Position numbers and translations under genes: made by a program. DNA of 64,000 nucleotides from Harmothoe impar (lineage: Eukaryota; Annelida; Polychaeta; Phyllodocida; Polynoidae). The stretch lies in contig OX381707.1 of the NCBI GenBank assembly GCA_947462335.1, forward strand, positions 18,354,404-18,418,403, written 5' to 3'. Position 1 is the stretch's first letter. Every line of letters starts with the position of its first letter. The notes under the pieces are model-generated. The model worked only from the letters and a program-made list of their open reading frames with translations. It searched no databases and was not told the origin of the DNA. Positions 56,420 to 64,000 of the stretch are shown here, piece by piece.

Positions 56420-57326
56420 TAGGCACTTGGATAAATTTTTTAAAACGGTTACAATTTATTCTGACTGTAATCATGTGATAGAGCACATTGATCCCCTCTC
56501 AGAACATTTGGAATTATATTTGTATCCTAAGTAGAAGTGAAGAAATCAACCAGAACATGTATAGGCTGCAGAAGCAAGCTGGTGCTATACAAATGTACAC
56601 AGCCTGGTGTGGCAAATTGGCACCAACTACTAGAGACACTCTGTTCTCTCCTTAATTGCGAGGTAACATGACATATTAGGCTTGCACAATGTTACAATGT
56701 TACTTGTTTTTATATATCTCACTGATTAAACCCAAATCCTACAATATGTGACTTGTATAGCACATTCTTTTATTTGATTAAAGTGAACAGTGATACCAGA
56801 CACAGGTGGTTAGACCACGGATTAGGTCTCAACCATGACTCACCGGTGACATCTGGTGTTAGGATCTAACATCTTACATATAGGCTTACATAGGGATACC
56901 CAGACTGCTATATCAAGACAGAACATGACTAATTTAGGGGAATGCAGGAAACGTCTTGGGATTCCACGCAGGAGGCTGGAAACGGACATGTAGCATACTA
57001 TTGATATGTAGAAAGAGGGCCGCATGTTAATACAAAGGGGCCATGAATATTTCAATGAAATTCGCTTAGATAAAGTTGACCTTTACATTTGGATAATTGC
57101 CATATTAGGACTTACAATTAAATATATTCCCAATGATAAGTAGCCGATAGCCGGCTAAAAGAGCTTTCCAATAAGCTAGTGCATGCTCTGTTATCTCTAA
57201 TAGGGGCTGAACAGGAGCAAAAACGAATAGGGTCATTTCAGACAGGCACTCATAAGGGTGCCAATTTTAGTGTGCCACCTGTGACTGCTGGTTTGAGCCC
57301 TGCAGTGCGGTTCTTCCAAGTGCCTA
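56420..57326. mobile_element. TAGGCACTTGGA-ended element, copy 2, inserted in the RT
   Basis: 907 bp with TAGGCACTTGGA and TCCAAGTGCCTA ends. CCATATT at 56413-56419 and 57327-57333 is a 7-bp target duplication. RT coding continues on both sides, confirming insertion. It lacks the CACTG element present in copy 1. Confidence 0.88.
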
Positions 57327-57718
57327 CCATATTCAAGGGTTGGGAGTATCATGGTCTTGTATAGCAGAATGACCAACTCACTATCCATATACATACAGAG
57401 GTTTCTGAGACTGTACAATTTTTGGTTGCCCGAGCCAATGACTTTATTGCAATGATCTTTGAAACTCAGTACCGAATCAATTATGACCCCGAGGTAATTG
57501 AATTTCCCCACATTCTCTAGCTGCGCCCCATTCAAGTAGATAGGATAATCAGTGAAGTCCATAGTGCAACCAATCCCATGGCACCATAGAACTTTTGTTT
57601 TTTCAACATTTATGGTTAGTTTGTAGTCGCGGCACCATACAGCAATACGGTCCAAGTCATCTTGCAACATTGTCATTGCAAGTGCTGGATCTCGGTTGCT
57701 ACTTACTATAACTATATA

Positions 57719-58801
57719 TGGGACCCAAACTTAAAGTTTCCCCTGTGTGTTTTGAAGAGTCTTTGATAATTTTGCAACCCCTCAACCTACAATAGTGATC
57801 TAGGTATCAGGTCAAAGCTTAGATGGAAAGCTTAATAAATCAGGCATTGTTACTCCCGTATTTTGAGAATCATGTGGAAACCATGACAATTTTTTCTAAA
57901 ATTTGGATTTTTTATCTACCTTTCATCGCTCTGACTGCCATTACAGGAGAACTAATCACAGTGTGCACATGGGAAGTTCACAGATTGGGTAAAACTAAAT
58001 TCCACTTCTTTCGGGCCTATTTTGATAACTCTAACACCCTTACTTTGGAAATTACAAACCTCTAAACAGATTTTCAGAATGAGGCAAAACAAGCTTTATG
58101 TCTGCCATTGGACAGAATATGTGAGAATCTCTTGAACCATTATGCTCAGCGACCCTATAGTAGGTGCACATCCAAGCTTGTAGTTAGAGCTACAATCCTA
58201 GAGGGGGGGGGGACTAGTGGGGAGGTTAGTAGGGCCTTGTATTGGCAGCCAAAATTGAGTTTTTATCATCCCACTGTGTTCTACTATAGGGAATCTGACC
58301 AATAGGTCTAGGAAAGAGGCTTCCAATAGTTAAGTGGTGCCTTCTTGCAAAAAGTGCTAATAAAAATGGGTAACTAATTGTTACATTTTGCCTTATAACT
58401 GAAGCAATATTAACACATTTTTTCAACTTAAAACAGTTTTGGAAAGCACAGACGGTCTGCAATATAACTGCAAACTCTGTGTTTGATTAATAGTTTTAAT
58501 AATCTGTTGGGGAAGATATGATGCTTCAGATAGTTACAAATCTGACAGCATAATAGGCCTGTGTAGGTCAAAATAACTCCCATTTTGGCCTGTTCCACCC
58601 CCATTTTAGGCTGTTCCAATCACCTGCTTAGCTACAAAAATTTGGATTTGGCCACAATTCTAATCAATCATGCTTAGAAATGATGTGCAAGGCTTCTACT
58701 GCATGATCAAAAAAGAAACCACTGGCATAAACACATTCAGACTGATAATTCCCTTCAGTGAATACACCTTGATTGTTGAGTCCCGTATATGGTGGGAACA
58801 T
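57719..58801. mobile_element. ~1.08-kb insertion in the RT with CTATATA duplication
   Basis: CTATATA occurs at 57712-57718 and 58802-58808 on either side, and RT coding is interrupted exactly here. No inverted termini are obvious, and no coding content is recognised. Confidence 0.6.
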
Positions 58802-59700
58802 CTATATAGCAAAATCGTCGGCATCCATGTAGTACCTACAATTTCTAATAACACCAACTATGCAATTTATGTATATGACAAATAGGAGCAGGCCGAGTAC
58901 CGACCTTTGCGGCACTCCGCAGTTGAGACTCTTTTCAGCCGACAGTGACCCATTCACCAAAAAAAAAGTGTTTTGAGAAATTTGAGAAATGATGGAGAAA
59001 TGTGAAGATAAAGATATATGTTTTTTTGGTGACCCTCCTCGGCCAATGTTGACAGTTGACAGCAAGAATTTTCGTGGTTGACAGCAACAAAAAACACCTG
59101 TTTTTGAGAAATTGCCTGAAAGACCCAGAAAAGTGGAGGGGGGGGAAGTCATATAAAATAGTACTTTTTTTTAGTGACCCTTGACGGCCACCCTACTCTT
59201 CCTTTCATGGTTGAAATTCAAATTCATTGACACAATATATATACAAATCTAAGGCTAATTAGATTTCTTACTGCTAAAACTATGTTATTAAGTTTACACT
59301 TTTTCCGGCAAAATTTTATTCAGCTTGTGCAAACATGATTAAATCATTGATAATACCAGATGCAGATCCCATAAACTTATACCTCACAATTGAATCTTGC
59401 ATCCTCATTTTGATATAAATGATCCAACTTGTACCATACCTTCATTTTGTATGCGAGATGCAAGAGCCCTTCTCCACTAGCGTTCCTAGGATACAAACCA
59501 CTGGGATGACAACTTTATGGATGAAGTCAAATCCTGTAATGTGAAAACTTTGAATGAAATTATCATTTATTATGATACACAGAATAGTGTAGCAGTGCGG
59601 AGCAGCATGCGGAGCCAGGGTTCGTCCAGATCCTGCATGGAGGCGCTGTGCACGCGCTTGCTATAAAAGACAGCGGAGCGAGCTACGAGGGTCCAGAGGG

Positions 59701-61649
59701 AAGCTTCTAAGCTTTATTCAAAATTATTTGACCGGCCGGTCAGCTAGAGTTGGTTTTCAAGGAACCCTCTCTGAGTATTTACCGCTACATGGAGGGGTAC
59801 CTCAAGGAGCAGTTCTTTCACCAACCATATTCAATACGGTTATGTCAGAACTCTATGACATCGACATACCCCATACCAAAGTTTTATCCTTTGCAGATGA
59901 CGTTGCGCTAGTTGTAACAGCAAATGTCTACATTCTGCACAAAACTCAAAACGCCCTAAACTTGGTCTATGCCTGTTGCAACCATCTGGGACTGAAAATC
60001 TCAATGGCAAAGACCAATGCGATGGTGTATGACAGGCACCCAATAGACAACCCACTGTCAATAGCTGGGCAAGAGATAGCTTGGACCCGTTCTTTTAGAT
60101 ATCTGGGAGTGATATTCGACAGCCAGTAGACCTTCACCCCAGAAATCAAATATTTAAACAAAAGCATGAGAGACAGGCTAAACATCATGCGCTCGATATC
60201 CGCTCCTACCTGGGGAATACCGAGATCAAACCTCTTGCTTTTCTACACACAAGCAATCAGATTGATCCTTGATTACGCTGCCCCTGCACTTTTCACTCAG
60301 AGTAGGCATGCCCATTCCAGAGAGGTTGACATTGCTAAAAGGGAAAAGTCCATGTCCAAATTGGAGGGAGTTCAAACCTCTGCAATAAGAATTGCCCTCG
60401 GAGCATCCAGGTACACAAAAATTACCTGCATGCAACGTGAGGCAGACCTCCCTTCAGTAATCGACAGAGTTGACTTCCTGGGCCAATCCTTTCTGCTCTC
60501 GGCTGCTTCCAGCCTACAGTCAGACTTTGGATTGGCTCTAAGGGATCACATGCTCAAAAGGATAGATGATCAACACCATCCAACTGCACAGCTATCCAGA
60601 AGATACAGAGTTCTATGCAGTACTACTTCGAAGCACCATGCATGACACTACAACACCCTTTCTACCAAGTAAATGCCACCTTTTACTTGGAAAAATTATT
60701 CAAAAAAAGTGAAATTTCCTCTGTCATACTAAAAAACCAGGCATTGGTAGAAATTGATTCACTCACCACAAAATTTCTAGGAGCTCGGCATATCTACACG
60801 GATAGGAGTGTAAACCCCATGACAGGTTTATGCGGCTCAGCTGCTATATGCTTAGATGACAGGATACACATGACCAGGGTGTCAGACAAGTCATATTCCA
60901 TGGCCACTGAACTACATGCTATATACACAGCATTGGATAAGTGGCTAAATGACAACCTGGTCATACATTCAGACTCCTTAAGCTCAATGCAAGCCATTAG
61001 GGACACACAAACTCCCCACAAAATGGCTCGCATTATACAGCAGAAAATAAATAGGAGATTCAGAGCTAATAACACCACTGCCATACACTGGATTCCTTCC
61101 CACGTTGGGATAAAAGGAAACGAGCTGGCAGACAAAGCTGCTAAAGCTGCAGCAGTTATAAACCCGGACAGACCAGTCTTTGGACTGTTGTCAGGTGGGC
61201 AAGCAAAAACCGCCCTAAAACATGCACTTGCTCTCCGTATGGTCAAAACCAGAGAATCAAGAGACCATGCGGATAGAGCAAAAAATCCGGTATCGCAATC
61301 CAGGGATTGGTTGGATTTCCTCCTACCTAAAATCCCTAGGGTATCCTCAACCCTCCCCAGGTACACACAACATGCCCTGACTAGACTCAGACTTGACTAC
61401 AGGAGAAAAGAGGACATTCCACACAGATCGCTCTATTCTTGTACCTGGGAAAATTTCTCAGCGGTTCATATACTAACTGGCTGTACGGACATGGACTACT
61501 CCGCATTCCTAGATATGGGACCCATACAAGCAGACACACCAAATCCCTCAGAAGAGGAGGTGGCTATTCTCATACTACGGAAGGCGGAGAAGCTCCAGTA
61601 CAGACCGCTTGCTAAGTTCATTAGGGACAACCGCAATGTCATGTACTAA
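59701..61649 (+). pseudogene. Non-LTR retrotransposon RT-RNase H, degenerate and 5'-truncated
   Basis: The frame opens at ~59701 (LLSFIQNYLTGRSARVGFQG), followed by LHGGVPQGAVLSPTIFNTVM, the SFADDVALV catalytic box and FRYLGVIFDSQ. A TAG at 60127-60129 stands where Trp is usual, and the same frame then continues to ~60620. A frameshift leads into the RNase H region (60615-61649): HIYTDRSV, MATELHAIYTALDKW, IHSDSLSSMQAI and WIPSHVGIKGNELADKAAK. This domain order is that of R1/I/Nimb-type elements. The endonuclease and 5' RT are missing. Confidence 0.85.
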
Positions 61650-62130
61650 AAACCCTTTGCTCCTGTGCAGAAACATCCTGTACGAGGAAAGGGTTACGTA
61701 AACATCAAAATAGCTGGCATCTGCCAAACATTTTCCCCTTTCAACCGGTTGAAAGGTCTGCCTCTCCCGTGAAGAACACCACTTTTTATTATCTATGCGG
61801 CCCGTCCGCATCGATCCAAACCCTTCCTACTGGGTTAGTAACCTAGTATCCCCAGAAGAACTTCACCCTCATTAAGAGGTCAAATAATGGACGTTCAACG
61901 GACATTGCCTCTTTCCTTTTTTCTTTCCACCCTTACCTTCCAGACATTTTTGATTATTGACAAGCAGAACAACGATACGGCATCATTATTCCACCAGATC
62001 AATCTCTCTCATTGAACTCACCCATCACAACCTCGCACTCCGCTCATCCATTGGTGTGGCTATTACCGGGTCCTGAATGCCTGTCACCGCCTTCGGTGGC
62101 TTTAAAAGTTATCGTATCGTATCGTATCGT
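61650..62130 (+). mobile_element. 3' UTR and (ATCGT)n tail of the RT-RNase H element
   Basis: Non-coding sequence follows the RNase H stop and ends TTCGGTGGCTTTAAAAGTT then four ATCGT units at 62111-62130. A short tandem-repeat tail in place of poly(A) is typical of several non-LTR clades and marks the element's 3' end. Confidence 0.75.
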
Positions 62131-62405
62131 ACCTACAGTGCCAGTCTCACACTAGTCCTTCTAGAGTATGGACATGCCCTGACCTCACCACTGCTTCGCC
62201 TGAGTATAAGCTCCGCACGGACCTTAAAGGATTTATGCCTCATGCATCACATTTGTGTATGTACTGCTGCTACTATTCAATAGGGAACCACCTTTCATTA
62301 TGCCTAATCTGTGTTGTGTCTTTCTTCCATACCTAGCCTTGCCACTCTGTTACAATAGAGGATTTCTGGTACTTAATACCAGCTATAATTACATAAAGAG
62401 TTTTG

Positions 62406-62890
62406 TCAGTGTGACATTATGAAAGCTCTGCTCAACATACCCATTGCTGTAGACCCGGCATCTTGCTGTGTTTTTGTAGAGCCTGAAGTTCTAATTGGTG
62501 TAGTAGGGAGTTTTTCCAGCTCCGCCTTTGTGTTGGCCAACTGGGTTTCTAATTGTTTTGATATCCTATTGTCTAGTTCACGTTGTCTTTCTGCTTCTAC
62601 CTCTGGCGATGTTGACAGTAGGTTCAACACGAATGGGAGTGGTGGGTGGGGTAGTGATTTCTATAGGTGTAATAGGCACAGTGTTTATAAGTGGTGTCGG
62701 TATAAAATGTCTTACTGTGTCCTTGTTGATGGAGGAGGTGGACTTGGTGTGCTTGCTGGTGCTAGTTCCTTTCCTCCGTCTGGGTTGTAGACCTGATGAT
62801 GGTGCTGGTCCCTGGCTCCTAGTGTGCCTCCGTGATGATAGGTCACTGAGGGACTGGTGTCTCTGTATTAAAAAATTTCTTCATCTTAGC
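62406..62890 (-). pseudogene. Coding-like fragment with coiled-coil end, frameshifted
   Basis: From ~62880 a minus-strand frame stays open ~95 codons (LSDLSSRRHTRSQGPAPSS ... TPIEITTPPTTPIRVEP). A shift near 62610 leads into EVEAERQRELDNRISKQLE and the KAELEKLPTTPIRTSG end, stopping at 62406. Pro/Thr/Ser-rich then coiled-coil content resembles an ORF1/gag-type protein of a retroelement, but no diagnostic motif is visible. Confidence 0.35.
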
Positions 62891-64000
62891 AGGTAGCTGA
62901 AGGTTGCTCGGTTCTCTACCACTCTGTGGCTGGGAAAATCCCTTCCACATCAATGTGGGGCATAAAGATGAGAGATGAGACGTCGGATGTAGTACTTGGT
63001 ATCTTTATTAATAATAATATCAATAGCAGAGTACCAGTCACTAGGGCTCAGTATCGTAAAATGTTACTGATGGTTACTAGGTGATTACTGATTTCCCTCC
63101 AGCTGACCGGGGTACAGGTGCCCTGCAGGTGGAGGAGGAGTCCACGTGACATGCAATAGTGGTTTTCATTGGATAACTACCAGGAATGAGTTGCAAATGG
63201 ACAAATAGACTCGTGACTCACCAGAAAGATTCAATAGTTCCTCTATTGACTAGGAATATCTAGAAGTTATTGCATATTCCTCTTAAAAAGCCATTTTCTG
63301 AAGTTAATCAATTATTCAGGCCTCTGAGGTCACTGGGAGCTTTTTTTTCTTTGAAAGAATTTGTAAAAATTGAAGAGAATTAATGAAAAAAATCAAAAAG
63401 AAAAGAGAAATCTCCAAAATTGGGGGAAAAATGCTAGGGTCGGCCCTTTTTTTAATCTAGGGTCGGGATGCCTGAAACACACTTTTCTTTTTGGCCTATT
63501 GGGCCAAGTAGTTCGATTTTTACGCAAAGTATACAGTTGATATCAATGAATAAGAAAATGTAATCATGGTATTTTAATTTTTTGAGAAAAGTTTAACTTT
63601 TATTTGCCAATAATTCATCCAGCGTCGAGTAACAAGAGTATGTCGTCATGGTATTATAACCAAAGTGAAAATAGCTTAGCGAACCAAGACCAACACAAGG
63701 TCAAGCAAGTACTATGTGTCGTAGGTAATATAATTACCGGTATGACGATAAACATTATTTAATGTCTTGAAAGTATGACGATAAACATTTTCATTATTAC
63801 ATGGCAAAAAAAAGACGATGAACCCGTCAGTAAAACTGTTGTGTGGGATCACCGTGAGAGTGGTTTCTGGTAGACACAATCTAGAATAATAACATTTCCT
63901 TTCAGCAAGATAAGCGAAACATATAATAAAGAATACTATTTAAATTCTTGAGACGTTACTTAAGAGGACTTAAAGTCCCAAGTTAAAACCCCATAATGTT
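62891..64000. other. Non-coding right end of the window
   Basis: No gene. Around 63430-63510 lies a stretch with TAGGGTCGG and TTCTTTTTGGCC words like the right end of the element at 42408-44630. Otherwise AT-rich. Confidence 0.5.

Larger units (their letters stand above)
56390..58985 (-). pseudogene. Non-LTR reverse transcriptase split by two insertions
   Basis: Starting at ~58985 the frame reads FFLVNGSLSAEKSLNCGVPQ then a LLLFVIYIN motif and the altered catalytic box MDADDFAI. It resumes left of 57712 with SSNRDPALAMTMLQDDLDRI, then INVEKTKVLW, FNYLGVIIDS and ILPTLEYG. It resumes again left of 56420 with GDVVLDGGP. The gaps are the elements at 57719-58801 and 56420-57326. Small indels also disrupt the frame. 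It differs from the RT at 39110 and from that at 59701. Confidence 0.75.

Noticed and set aside
60794..61366. 190-codon minus-strand ORF
   Set aside because: Antisense of the RNase H region.

Overview
This is metazoan nuclear DNA, most likely from a marine invertebrate; the phylum cannot be fixed from the sequence alone. Evidence for this is spliced genes with GT..AG introns and TATA promoters, several non-LTR retrotransposon reverse transcriptases, tRNA-derived SINEs, many fold-back DNA transposons and long dinucleotide microsatellites. Most of the window is AT-rich and repeat-laden. The first ~8 kb is compact, gene-dense and visibly GC-richer.

Bases 1 to about 8100 are the right-hand part of an integrated Polinton/Maverick-like (adintovirus-like) virus-like element cut by the left edge. 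On the minus strand it carries, in transcription order, a 216-aa unknown protein, a packaging-type ATPase, a 110-aa protein with a hydrophobic C-terminus, a 401-aa protein, a DDE integrase with a chromodomain-like tail, a 372-aa protein, a 143-aa basic protein and the first 37 codons of a capsid-like (F54H12.2-like) protein. Genes overlap or sit 4-80 nt apart. A divergent plus-strand gene encodes an alanine-rich protein with a cysteine-rich tail. It is followed by a repeated regulatory array (FOX-like, E-box, RFX X-box and inverted CCAAT sites).

From about 9.6 to 49.4 kb lies a tandem family of secreted-protein genes, all on the minus strand. Five look intact (units A, B, C, E, F) and one is a relic exon (D). 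All share one design: a 34-nt first exon starting the signal peptide, a variable Gly/Tyr/Val-rich middle exon, and a last exon with six conserved cysteines. All introns are phase 1. Summed exon lengths are divisible by three in all five, giving 185, 242, 242, 209 and 219 aa. B and C sit in a tandem segmental duplication. I do not recognise the family.

Between A and B (11.5-16.2 kb) is a candidate DNA transposon. A DDE-like transposase ORF, damaged by one in-frame stop and one frameshift, is surrounded by 13 copies in both orientations of a ~19-bp motif (GAGGCATCCGTAACAGTAA).

The rest is a mosaic of mobile elements, several with ends and target duplications readable by eye: a solo-LTR candidate; four CACTG-ended elements with 2-bp target duplications; a TAA-flanked element holding an 11-copy 146-bp satellite; a TTAA-flanked element; a TA-flanked GGGGAGAG element; a broken DIRS-like gag; a 5'-truncated reverse transcriptase in an intron of unit E; a reverse transcriptase split by two later insertions; and a RT-RNase H element with an (ATCGT)n tail.
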